Assembly: GCA_017613595.1 (NCBI GenBank)
Contig: JAGADM010000002.1
Coordinates: forward strand, 1-8,059
Source: Lachnospiraceae bacterium
GTDB lineage: Bacteria; Bacillota_A; Clostridia; Lachnospirales; Lachnospiraceae
Direction: 5' to 3'
DNA length: 8,059 bases
The first letter of the stretch is position 1. Each line of letters opens with the position of its first letter. This document shows positions 1 through 5,515 of the stretch, one piece after another. A model generated the notes under the pieces. It was not told the origin of the DNA. It searched no databases and saw only the letters and a list, made by a program, of their open reading frames with translations. A program made the position numbers and the translations under genes.

Positions 1-281
1 AAATGCCCGTCCCAAACGATTGTTTGAGACGAGCCTTTCACCCGCGGTACCACTCAACTTGCGTACACTGTACGCCACTCTTCGGATTCCAACAAATCCT
101 ATGCCTTGACGCGGCAAATACGGAAGTTCCTACTTTTCTTTTCGAAGTTCAGACCTTCAGCTCGGAAGGGATAGGTCGATTCGTTCCGCAATGTCGGTTC
201 ACACCAGCCACCGACTCTCTGAAAATGCGTTCGCGAGACCGTCTTCGTCACAGCCTTTGAACGATATGAAGTTGTAAATTA
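1..281 (-). ncRNA. T-box riboswitch leader, probably tRNA-Ile responsive
   Basis: This leader RNA reads off the left edge of the window. The T-box core (AGTGGTACCGCG on the minus strand) lies at about 41-54. Upstream of it are a GNUG/AGAGAG-type Stem I (AGAGAGTC at about 208-215) and a 6-bp hairpin at 61-75 that fits Stem III. Downstream is a terminator at 5-34. By alignment with known Stem I layouts, the specifier loop contains ACGAATCGACC; reading the codon as AUC followed by purine G gives Ile. The T-box bulge UGGU would pair with a tRNA whose discriminator base is A, which fits tRNA-Ile and argues against Ser, Asp or Asn. In this family, uncharged tRNA stabilises the antiterminator and switches on the downstream gene. 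The inferred target is ileS or another Ile-related gene beyond position 1. The T-box identity is firm; the specifier reading is moderate. Confidence 0.93.
5..34 (-). terminator. Intrinsic terminator of the T-box leader
   Basis: The arms are 22-34 and 5-17, giving 13 pairs including three G-U, closed by a 4-nt loop at 18-21. On the minus strand the right arm is followed by ATTT up to the window edge, so the U-tract is only partly visible. Its position just downstream of the T-box core is where the tRNA-controlled terminator sits. The antiterminator would compete with this helix. Confidence 0.85.
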
Positions 282-286
282 GGCAC

Positions 287-315
287 ATTATAAATCCTTT
301 TATAAGGAATGTCAA
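287..315 (-). promoter_or_regulatory. Consensus sigma-A promoter of the T-box leader
   Basis: A perfect -35 TTGACA (310-315) and a perfect -10 TATAAT (287-292) are separated by exactly 17 bp. The predicted transcript starts near 280, giving an RNA of about 275 nt if it is terminated within the leader. This fits a strong constitutive promoter whose output is set by the downstream T-box. Confidence 0.92.
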
Positions 316-428
316 CCGTATTTTATGCGTAAGATATTACGCCTAAGCACACGATCCGTCTTACATCGTCCCTGCTTCTGCCGGTCCGGATGCGAAACAT
401 TTTTCTTCTTTCCGACGTCCGGACGATC

Positions 429-1352
429 CTACCACTCCGTATCGCCGAGGAATATCTCGCGGTCCATGGAAAATGCGTCGATGATATTGCAGATCGTACG
501 CAGCTCGGTTCTCGTCCGCATCACGGACAGTTCCGGATTCAGTTCCTTGAATATCGGAGGCTCAATATGGTTCTTTCCGCTGTTGATCGCCACATGCATT
601 TTATTGTCGACAAATCCGACCATGAAAGGAGCATTCAGTTCGGCACGGATCAGTTTGAGCATCTGCATCACGCGGGGCGTCAGCAGATAGAACGCCTCCG
701 TGTCCTTCTGGCAGTTGCATTCAAACATTTTGTTGAATTCCATGTCCTCGGTCTCGATACTGTGACGAAGGTTCGCGCTTCTCGTGAACAGACGGCTCGT
801 ATTCTTCAGCTCATACATGAAATCCTTGGTCGAGATCTGAAGGTCGGATTCAAACTTCTTATTATACTGAAACACCAGCCACGAACCGCGCAGATACACG
901 GTCGTATGACTGCTCTTTCCGGTCGAGGTATGCTGCGCGATGTACACATCGGAGCGGCGGAAATTAACGCCTTTGTACGTTCCTGTCACCATATCCTCGC
1001 TCTGGAACCGGTTGCCTGTTCTCATGATACCGGTCAGGGCGATCTCAGCCTGAGAAACGCCGTCTTCCGGATAATAACTGTATTCATCAAAAAGATCGGC
1101 CGCCGCTTTCGAGACAACCAGGTTCTTATAGTTTCTGCGGTAGCGTTTCTGGATCTTATAGAAAATGAGCAGCAGTATCGCCGCGCAGAAAATCCCCCCG
1201 AACATCCACAATACGGGGTTCATGTAGGTCCTCCCCGTAGCGACAATGAAGAACGGTGAAAACATACCGAATACCGCACATATTACGGCGGCAACAGCCA
1301 GAAACATCATTCTTGTCTTGTCCATCTGCATTTCATTCCAACCGCTGTTCAT
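429..1352 (-). CDS. DUF3137-like membrane protein (second gene of the pair)
   Basis: This is a 307-residue protein with two predicted N-terminal membrane segments (about 15-38 and 46-66). A basic stretch follows (KIQKRYRRNYK), so the large C-terminal part is probably cytoplasmic. The soluble part resembles the DUF3137 family: a 'YYPEDGVS' segment near 94, a 'F.SEDMVTGTYKGVNFRRSDVY' stretch near 116-137, 'RGSWLVFQYNKKF' near 155, and a late 'MVGFVDNKMHVAINSG' strand pair. The molecular function of DUF3137 is not known. The ATG at 1352 is chosen because GAGGAGG precedes it by 5 nt; longer in-frame extensions would run into the gene upstream. It starts 23 nt after the stop of the paralogue at 1376 and is probably co-transcribed with it. 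No convincing terminator follows. The family call is from recalled motifs, without a profile search. Confidence 0.82.
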   Translation of the reverse strand: MNSGWNEMQMDKTRMMFLAVAAVICAVFGMFSPFFIVATGRTYMNPVLWMFGGIFCAAILLLIFYKIQKRYRRNYKNLVVSKAAADLFDEYSYYPEDGVSQAEIALTGIMRTGNRFQSEDMVTGTYKGVNFRRSDVYIAQHTSTGKSSHTTVYLRGSWLVFQYNKKFESDLQISTKDFMYELKNTSRLFTRSANLRHSIETEDMEFNKMFECNCQKDTEAFYLLTPRVMQMLKLIRAELNAPFMVGFVDNKMHVAINSGKNHIEPPIFKELNPELSVMRTRTELRTICNIIDAFSMDREIFLGDTEW

Positions 1353-1375
1353 GACATCCTCCTCACACATTTTCC

Positions 1376-2284
1376 TTAATACAGTTCCTGCTGCGGAAGC
1401 CTCGCGTCCTCCATGATGACAAGGTCTCGAAGCAGAAACTCGGCAAATGATACGACCGGCTGACACGCCGTCCAGGCCGCGCCGGTTTCCTTCCAGTAAT
1501 TGTCTTCTCCGACACGCGCCGGCATCTCAATCTGATTCATACCGGTGCGGACCGCGACAACCATGTCATTCCCGACCATCGCCATGGCGAACGGGTAGTT
1601 AATCTCGCGGCGGATCTTCCGAAGGTGGTCGCGCGCGGTCTCATTGATTGAGGCACGGACCACTGACTCGTCATCGCCGAAGCAGTAGAAAGCACGGTCA
1701 AACTCCGGATCCGTTGACGAAATATACTGAATCCCGTTTTTGCGGAACAGGTTCTCCGCGTCCACGGAAGTCATGTAGTCTCTTGTAATGACGCGAAGCC
1801 CTTTCGGGAACATATCCGATACATTCTTATATACGATCCAGGCCCCCTGGAAATCCCCGGCATGCACTTCCGCTCTCGTGAACGAAATACCTTTGCAGTC
1901 TCCGCGGATCAGATCCTCACTCTTAAACCCGGTCAGCTTGCCGTCGATCAGATTGGCGGAAGCTACCGCGTCATCCGTAAAGCCGATGTCCGGGATGAAC
2001 TCGTAATCATGGAACATCCCCGAAGCAACACTGTCGACAACGACCTCCTTAAAAAGCTTCTCGGATTCCTTCTTGTTCTTCCGGTACGAGATCAGCAGAT
2101 CGATGATCAGCAGGAGCACTACCGGAACCGCTCTCACAAGCGCCCCGAGTCCCTGCGACGGCTTCACGATGACCAGAGAAAGCAGATATACAAGGACGAA
2201 CGCGGTCGCTTCGGCGGCATAGCCGAACACATGCTTCTGCTGTAGCTCCCTTACGTCATCAAGTGTCATTCTTTCCTTTTTCAA
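1376..2284 (-). CDS. DUF3137-like membrane protein (first gene of the pair)
   Basis: This is a 302-residue protein with two predicted membrane segments (about 22-40 and 47-67) and then a charged linker (YRKNKKESEK). The C-terminal DUF3137-like domain shows 'YEFIPDIGFTDDAV' near 94, 'FKSEDLIRGDCKGISFTRAEVH' near 120-141, 'FQGAWIVYKN' near 145, and 'AMAMVGNDMVVAVRTGMNQIEMP' towards the end. Motif order and spacing match the downstream gene, so the two are diverged tandem paralogues. The TTG at 2284 is preferred because AAGGAG lies 8 nt upstream. An in-frame ATG at 2269 (five residues shorter, weaker GGAAAG site) is the alternative. A promoter lies at 2319-2324. Function is unknown; a membrane-tethered cytoplasmic role is inferred from topology only. 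Confidence 0.82.
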   Translation of the reverse strand: MKKERMTLDDVRELQQKHVFGYAAEATAFVLVYLLSLVIVKPSQGLGALVRAVPVVLLLIIDLLISYRKNKKESEKLFKEVVVDSVASGMFHDYEFIPDIGFTDDAVASANLIDGKLTGFKSEDLIRGDCKGISFTRAEVHAGDFQGAWIVYKNVSDMFPKGLRVITRDYMTSVDAENLFRKNGIQYISSTDPEFDRAFYCFGDDESVVRASINETARDHLRKIRREINYPFAMAMVGNDMVVAVRTGMNQIEMPARVGEDNYWKETGAAWTACQPVVSFAEFLLRDLVIMEDARLPQQELY

Positions 2285-2318
2285 AGCATTATCTCCTTGT
2301 ATTTGCCTGAACAAGTAC

Positions 2319-2347
2319 AGTATACCATATGTAAATGAAATTTACCA
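2319..2347 (-). promoter_or_regulatory. Extended -10 promoter of the DUF3137 pair
   Basis: The -10 TATACT (2319-2324) is preceded by TGG, an extended -10 arrangement. The best -35 at 17 bp is a weak TGGTAA (2342-2347). It lies about 35 nt upstream of the TTG start and downstream of the preceding gene's terminator. Confidence 0.7.
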
Positions 2348-2390
2348 TACCGTTTTTTCAGATTTTCCAAATATTTTACATTAGGATACA

Positions 2391-2423
2391 AAACAGCCCC
2401 GCCGGAGCCATGCCCGGCAGGGC
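2391..2423 (-). terminator. Intrinsic terminator after the four-helix membrane protein gene
   Basis: Arms at 2414-2423 and 2396-2405 form ten pairs, including one G-U, around an 8-nt loop. On the minus strand TGTTTTGTAT follows. It starts 28 nt after the stop of the gene at 2452 and isolates that gene from the DUF3137 operon downstream. Confidence 0.88.
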
Positions 2424-2451
2424 CGCGGAATGTCAGAAAACGATGTGCGGA

Positions 2452-3000
2452 TTACCGTTCCGGTTTCGGACGCCTCTCTCTTTTCTCGGTTCTCAGGCCG
2501 CGGACCGCGCTGTACAATACGCGGGCAAATGCGACCGTCGGCCACCCGATCAGTGTGAGCGCTTCCAGCCACTCTTCCTGCATGGCATCCGACAGATAGA
2601 TGTGGTTCATCTCCACAAAGAGCGTTACGATGAAGATACCGCATATGCCGGCCACACAGAGGATCAGAACCAGTCCCTGGCTGAACGCCGAAGCTCTTCG
2701 AAGCGCGCGGAACATACCGCTCATGAAGATGCGCCACAATAAGAAGAACAGGACAAGAAACACAACTGCTCCGAATACATAAAGTATAATACTGTATGTA
2801 TACTCCTTACCGGTGGTAAGGGGGTGGACGACCTGCTTTCCGGTTTCCTGAATATCCTCATACTGGATCATGCTTCCGAGCCATGCCGCGCCCAGAACAA
2901 GTACCCAGAAGAAAAATGCAATCACGACCATCTTTCTTCCTTTTGTATTGGCAAACCTCTCTCCGCGTTCACGCGGCGGTCTTTTCTCATGATGTCTCAT
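2452..3000 (-). CDS. Four-helix membrane protein of unknown function
   Basis: I do not recognise this 182-residue protein. It begins with a strongly basic, positively charged N-terminus (residues 1-23, rich in R, K and H). Four hydrophobic segments follow at about 24-43, 69-91, 109-130 and 146-166, then a basic tail (RGLRTEKRERRPKPER). Under the positive-inside rule, both ends should be cytoplasmic. The loop between segments 1 and 2 is polar and carries several acidic residues (YEDIQETGK). No catalytic motif, metal site or transporter signature is visible. The ATG at 3000 has AAGGAG 7 nt upstream. It is a single-gene unit, with an extended -10 promoter at 3035-3040 and a strong terminator at 2391-2423. 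It is clearly a real gene; its role is unknown. Confidence 0.8.
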   Translation of the reverse strand: MRHHEKRPPRERGERFANTKGRKMVVIAFFFWVLVLGAAWLGSMIQYEDIQETGKQVVHPLTTGKEYTYSIILYVFGAVVFLVLFFLLWRIFMSGMFRALRRASAFSQGLVLILCVAGICGIFIVTLFVEMNHIYLSDAMQEEWLEALTLIGWPTVAFARVLYSAVRGLRTEKRERRPKPER

Positions 3001-3034
3001 ACTCTTCTCCTTCCCCCTGAAGTACCGGGAGTAC

Positions 3035-3040
3035 TTTATA
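3035..3040 (-). promoter_or_regulatory. Extended -10 promoter of the four-helix membrane protein gene
   Basis: TATAAA is preceded by TGG (extended -10) about 35 nt upstream of the ATG at 3000. No good -35 hexamer sits at 16-18 bp (GCTAAC at 17), so activity would rely on the extended -10 or on an activator. Confidence 0.6.
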
Positions 3041-3082
3041 CCATTGTAACAAATGCGGTTAGCACTGGCAACCTCTAATCAA

Positions 3083-3099
3083 GCGGAATATATTTCCGC
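3083..3099 (-). terminator. Weak hairpin, possible terminator after the 113-residue gene
   Basis: A perfect 6-bp stem (GCGGAA/TTCCGC) with a 5-nt loop lies about 20 nt after the stop at 3122. The sequence that follows on the minus strand (TTGATTAG) is a poor U-tract, so termination would be inefficient. No better terminator lies between the two genes. Confidence 0.35.
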
Positions 3100-3121
3100 C
3101 TGTTCCTCCGCGTGTGTTCCC

Positions 3122-3463
3122 TTACCCTCTCCGTTCCTCGCGAAGCGGCTTATCCCAATATACCTCCGCGGACTGCTCCGCTGCCAGCTCATCAATGTAC
3201 GTCCGGAACTCCTCCATAAGACTCTTCTCGCGTTTCTTCGAGCGGCGTCCCTTTGCCTCATAAAGCGTCTTTTCGAAGTACGCGTCATAGGATACCGCAA
3301 AGTCTTCCTCGTCTCGATGCGGGAAGAACGAAACGGCAGCCTGGTAGCGGATCATACCGTCGCTGGAATCCGCGATCAGCATGACAAGCGCGCCCTTCCG
3401 CGGTACGCCGTTATACTCACAGGACGCTTCAAAATACTGCTCATAAACATTGACGGTTGCCAT
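3122..3463 (-). CDS. Small soluble protein of unknown function (113 residues)
   Basis: I do not recognise this family. The product has no membrane segment or signal peptide. The N-terminal half looks like beta-strand material (residues 1-50: 'ATVNVYEQYFEASCEYNGVPRKGALVMLIA'-type alternation). The C-terminal half is helical and highly charged, with a basic 'KGRRSKKREKS' patch around 71-81 and an acidic helix 'MEEFRTYIDELAAEQSAEV'. The ATG at 3463 is chosen because GGGAGG precedes it by about 9 nt. Upstream in-frame ATGs would put the start within the promoter. It has its own strong promoter at 3504-3532 and is divergent from the GH5 gene, sharing the intergenic region 3464-3675. Codon use resembles its neighbours. 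A DNA/RNA-binding or adaptor role is possible but unsupported. Confidence 0.78.
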   Translation of the reverse strand: MATVNVYEQYFEASCEYNGVPRKGALVMLIADSSDGMIRYQAAVSFFPHRDEEDFAVSYDAYFEKTLYEAKGRRSKKREKSLMEEFRTYIDELAAEQSAEVYWDKPLREERRG

Positions 3464-3503
3464 AATCTTACCCTCCCGGTGACGTGTGATTTTCCACCTG
3501 AAT

Positions 3504-3532
3504 ATTATACCAATCCGAAGGAAAATAATCAA
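3504..3532 (-). promoter_or_regulatory. Strong promoter of the 113-residue unknown gene
   Basis: The -35 TTGATT (3527-3532) and a perfect -10 TATAAT (3504-3509) have 17-bp spacing, plus a TGG extended -10. The predicted leader is about 35 nt long to the ATG at 3463. It drives transcription away from the GH5 promoter. Confidence 0.85.
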
Positions 3533-3571
3533 CCGTTCCGAGCCCTTCCCGCTTGCATTCAGACGGAAGAT

Positions 3572-3601
3572 TTGATAACATTTGTCTTGGAAAGGTATCT
3601 T
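3572..3601 (+). promoter_or_regulatory. Candidate promoter of the GH5 gene
   Basis: The -35 TTGATA (3572-3577, one mismatch) and -10 TATCTT (3596-3601, two mismatches) have 18-bp spacing. It is the best-scoring pair I see upstream of 3676, and weaker than its neighbours. It would give a leader of about 65-70 nt. Confidence 0.5.
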
Positions 3602-3624
3602 ACGAAACTGCCGGAAAGTTTCGT
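3602..3624 (+). promoter_or_regulatory. Perfect 8-bp inverted repeat at the start of the GH5 transcript
   Basis: ACGAAACT (3602-3609) and AGTTTCGT (3617-3624) are exact complements separated by a 7-nt loop, directly after the proposed -10 box. There is no following U-tract, so it is not a terminator. It could be an operator near the start point or a 5' stem-loop in the mRNA. Confidence 0.5.
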
Positions 3625-3675
3625 CCGGAACGGTTCGGGGATACCGGTCACATCTGTAATTTGAGAGGATTATTC

Positions 3676-4710
3676 ATGAGAAACTGGAAAGGATTTGAAC
3701 ACGGGATCAACTTCGGCGGATGGCTGTCGCAATGCAGACACACCGAAGAGCATTATGAGCGATTTATCAGCGCGGATGACTTCCGTCAGGTTGCGGTCTG
3801 GGGGCTTGACCATGTGCGGGTACCCGTGGATTACGATCTGTTCGAGGACGATAAGGGAACGCCCCGTTACGAGCGTCTCCGCTTCCTTGATTTTGCCGTG
3901 GAGCAGTGCGCGAAGAACGGTCTTAACATGGTTCTCGACCTGCACCGCACGATCGGGTATTCGTTCGACGAAGGTCACGGCGAAACGGGCTTCTTCGACA
4001 GCGCGGAACTTCAGGAACACTTCTGCAAGACCTGGGAGATGCTGGCAGCCCGCTACGGCAGTTACCGTCACCTGGCATTTGAACTGCTGAACGAAGTCAC
4101 GAAGAAAGAATACAGCGACACGTGGAACCGCGTGGCCGATACCTGTATCCGCCGCATCCGTGCGATTGCGCCGGAGATTCCGATCCTGATCGGCGGCTAC
4201 TACAATAACAGCGTGGAAGCGCTGAAGGACCTCGCCCTCCCGCAGGACGACAACATCATCTATAACTTCCACTGCTACGACCCGCTTCTGTTCACGCATC
4301 AGGGAGCTCCCTGGATCAGCACGATGGACACTTCGTTCCGCTGCCCTTATAAGATGACCTACGGCGAATATACGAAGGAAAGTATCGTTCAGCTCGGCGA
4401 AGGATTCGCGCATGCATTTGACGGATTTGAAGCGGCAAAGGCGATCGATGTGAACTATTTCGAAGCACTCTTTAAAGAAGCCGTTTCGGTGGCCGAGGAG
4501 CGCAATGTACGGCTCTACTGCGGCGAGTACGGCGTAATCGACCGGGTGGAACCCGAGGAGGCTCTTCTCTGGTACGAAGACTTCCACAAAGCGCTCAAGA
4601 AGTTCGGCATCGGTTCGGCAGCCTGGAGCTACCGCCGTATGGACTTCGGTCTTTCGGATTCCCGTATGGACGGCGTCCGTGAACGGATTCTTGATCTGAT
4701 CAAGGGCTGA
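3676..4710 (+). CDS. GH5-family glycoside hydrolase (cellulase-like), cytoplasmic
   Basis: This 344-residue protein is a TIM-barrel glycoside hydrolase of the GH5/clan GH-A type. It begins 'GINFGGWLSQ' (11-20). It shows the conserved Arg in 'HVRVP' (R48), 'VLDLH' (H90), the acid/base Glu in 'AFELLNE' (E140), 'NFHCYDP' (H199, Y201), the nucleophile Glu in 'YCGEYG' (E284), and a late 'AAWSY' Trp (W317). These residues fit a retaining beta-glycosidase. The exact substrate (beta-glucan, cello-oligosaccharide or mannan) cannot be read from motifs. No signal peptide, anchor or carbohydrate-binding module is present, so it probably acts inside the cell on imported oligosaccharides. The ATG at 3676 is preferred because GAGAGG lies about 7 nt upstream and the barrel begins right after it. 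It stands alone between a divergent promoter and a shared terminator. Confidence 0.93.
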   Translation: MRNWKGFEHGINFGGWLSQCRHTEEHYERFISADDFRQVAVWGLDHVRVPVDYDLFEDDKGTPRYERLRFLDFAVEQCAKNGLNMVLDLHRTIGYSFDEGHGETGFFDSAELQEHFCKTWEMLAARYGSYRHLAFELLNEVTKKEYSDTWNRVADTCIRRIRAIAPEIPILIGGYYNNSVEALKDLALPQDDNIIYNFHCYDPLLFTHQGAPWISTMDTSFRCPYKMTYGEYTKESIVQLGEGFAHAFDGFEAAKAIDVNYFEALFKEAVSVAEERNVRLYCGEYGVIDRVEPEEALLWYEDFHKALKKFGIGSAAWSYRRMDFGLSDSRMDGVRERILDLIKG

Positions 4711-4766
4711 CCGGTAACGCCGGACGGCTGTTTCCGAAACGTCAGTTGTAAATAAGCAAAACAAAC

Positions 4767-4797
4767 CCCCCGATTGTGAGGATCAATCGGGGGTTTT
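4767..4797. terminator. Bidirectional terminator between GH5 and tRNA-Leu
   Basis: A perfect 10-bp stem, CCCCCGATTG (4767-4776) with CAATCGGGGG (4784-4793), encloses a 7-nt loop. On the plus strand TTTTATT follows, ending the GH5 transcript. On the minus strand TTTGTTTTG follows, ending the convergent tRNA gene. Confidence 0.95.
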
Positions 4798-4801
4798 ATT
4801 C

Positions 4802-4885
4802 TGCAGTTGATGGGACTTGAACCCACACCCAAGTACATGGACATGAACCTGAATCATGCGCGTATGCCAATTCCGCCACAACTGC
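4802..4885 (-). tRNA. tRNA-Leu(CAG)
   Basis: This is an 84-nt class II tRNA. The acceptor stem GCAGTTG (4879-4885) pairs perfectly with CAACTGC (4803-4809), with discriminator A at 4802. The D-arm carries the GCGGAATTGG motif. The anticodon arm is CATGA/TCATG around the loop TTCAGGT, giving anticodon CAG (4849-4851). A long variable arm and a T-loop GTTCAAGT complete it. These are leucine tRNA features; it reads CUG. CCA is not encoded (GAA follows the discriminator), so it must be added by the CCA-adding enzyme. It has its own promoter and shares the terminator with the GH5 gene. Confidence 0.96.
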
Positions 4886-4896
4886 AAGCAAGGGTT

Positions 4897-4925
4897 ATAA
4901 TATCATCTTTCGTTCCAAGTGTCAA
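4897..4925 (-). promoter_or_regulatory. Promoter of tRNA-Leu
   Basis: A perfect -35 TTGACA (4920-4925) and -10 TATTAT (4897-4902, one mismatch) have 17-bp spacing. The start point would fall about 5 nt before the mature tRNA 5' end, a short leader for RNase P to remove. Confidence 0.88.
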
Positions 4926-4933
4926 CTGTTTTC

Positions 4934-4950
4934 AGTTTCGAATTGAAACT
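4934..4950. repeat. Small inverted repeat upstream of the tRNA promoter
   Basis: Perfect 6-bp arms AGTTTC (4934-4939) and GAAACT (4945-4950) flank a 5-nt loop. It lies 40 nt after the stop of the LiaF-like gene and 9 bp upstream of the tRNA -35 box. There is no U-tract, so it is at best a weak terminator for the upstream gene. The rest of 4886-4989 holds only the tRNA promoter. Confidence 0.3.
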
Positions 4951-4989
4951 TCCGGAATACAGTCTGCTATGTCCCTCGCTGTTCCTCCC

Positions 4990-5454
4990 TTAACGGAGGA
5001 TGCTTACCATACCGAATAAGGATTTGCCGGTGATCGTAACAACCGGCGCGTCCTCCGGGAGCTGCGCCTCTTCAATGTTCTCAACGGCGTTCGGTGCATC
5101 CATCTCAAGAGATACTCTTACGCCGTCGGGAATGATCACGGTTACCTTGCCGAGAATACAGGTCAGGTCAAGGTTCACGTTCTTTACGGGCTTCTCGCCC
5201 CACGAAATCGTCATCTTGCCTGCAACGCAGGAAAGGAACGCGTTATCGGTTTCCGGTGCGATGATCGTGTCGTTCTTTCCGAGGCCGACCGAGGTCACGA
5301 CATTGTTCTCGGTTTCCACGCCCTGCAGCTTTTTAATATTTCTGCGGAGCAGCGCGAACATGGCAGCCGTTACGGCTCCGAATACGGCTGCGGCCGTTGC
5401 GGCAATGCCGAGCACAACCTTCAGGATAACATTGCTTTGTTTCTTCTCTTCCAT
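4990..5454 (-). CDS. Single-pass membrane protein with LiaF-like C-terminal beta domain
   Basis: This is a 154-residue protein. A short basic N-terminus (MEEKKQSN) leads into one membrane segment (about 10-36), a basic stop (LLRRNIKK), a linker, and a beta-rich domain from about 70 to the end. The C-terminal part contains 'LDLTCILGKVTVIIPDGVRVSLEMDA' and ends 'VVTITGKSLFGMVSILR'. This resembles the glycine-kinked 'G.v.I.vP.gv.V' and 'GkslFG.v.I' pattern of LiaF/DUF2154-type envelope-stress domains. That family includes negative regulators of the LiaRS cell-wall stress response, but no sensor kinase or response regulator is in this window. The ATG at 5454 has AGGAGG 8 nt upstream. The promoter at 5516-5544 carries a palindrome in its spacer. 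Membrane localisation is confident; family assignment is moderate. Confidence 0.8.
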   Translation of the reverse strand: MEEKKQSNVILKVVLGIAATAAAVFGAVTAAMFALLRRNIKKLQGVETENNVVTSVGLGKNDTIIAPETDNAFLSCVAGKMTISWGEKPVKNVNLDLTCILGKVTVIIPDGVRVSLEMDAPNAVENIEEAQLPEDAPVVTITGKSLFGMVSILR

Positions 5455-5473
5455 TTTGAATTCCTCCTCTTTC

Positions 5474-5483
5474 TTCCGCGGAA
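5474..5483. promoter_or_regulatory. Palindrome TTCCGCGGAA in the leader of the LiaF-like gene
   Basis: A perfect 10-bp palindrome sits 5 bp upstream of the AGGAGG ribosome binding site (5463-5468), inside the predicted 5' untranslated region. It is identical to the core of the palindrome at 5525-5536; the centres are 52 bp apart. It is a candidate downstream operator. It cannot form a proper RNA hairpin because it has no loop. Confidence 0.55.
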
Positions 5484-5515
5484 CATGGTTTCATCCCGCT
5501 GTTCTTATATCATTT

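Noticed and set aside
171..182. UCG (Ser), CGA (Arg) or GAC (Asp) as the T-box specifier
   Set aside because: Ser and Asp tRNAs normally carry discriminator G, which conflicts with the UGGU bulge. CGA would be followed by C rather than a purine. AUC followed by G fits both rules better.
3..260. Possible 85-residue protein at the left edge, plus strand
   Set aside because: The stretch is the complement of a T-box leader RNA with conserved elements; no coding evidence.
327..342. Hairpin GCGTAA-GATA-TTACGC after the DUF3137 operon
   Set aside because: Only 6 bp, AT-rich, and on the minus strand followed by ATAAAATAC rather than a U-tract. It is too weak to call as the operon terminator; nothing else gene-like lies in 316-428.
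390..1259. Open frame on the plus strand across the second DUF3137 gene
   Set aside because: No ribosome binding site, low-complexity shadow composition, and the opposite strand carries a gene with clear membrane segments and family motifs.
2783..2804. Inverted repeat AGTATA-N10-TATACT
   Set aside because: It lies inside the coding region of the four-helix membrane protein, and its arms do not match the PadR dyad closely enough to claim a binding site.
3670..4764. Long open frame on the minus strand across the GH5 gene (364 codons)
   Set aside because: It lies antisense to a gene with intact catalytic motifs, shows no recognisable domain or ribosome binding site, and is explained by the codon bias of the GH5 gene.
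3602..4950. GAAACT/AGTTTC arms shared by the GH5 leader hairpin and the repeat near the tRNA promoter
   Set aside because: The arms occur in opposite order, the match is only six bases, and the two sites belong to unrelated units; likely coincidence.
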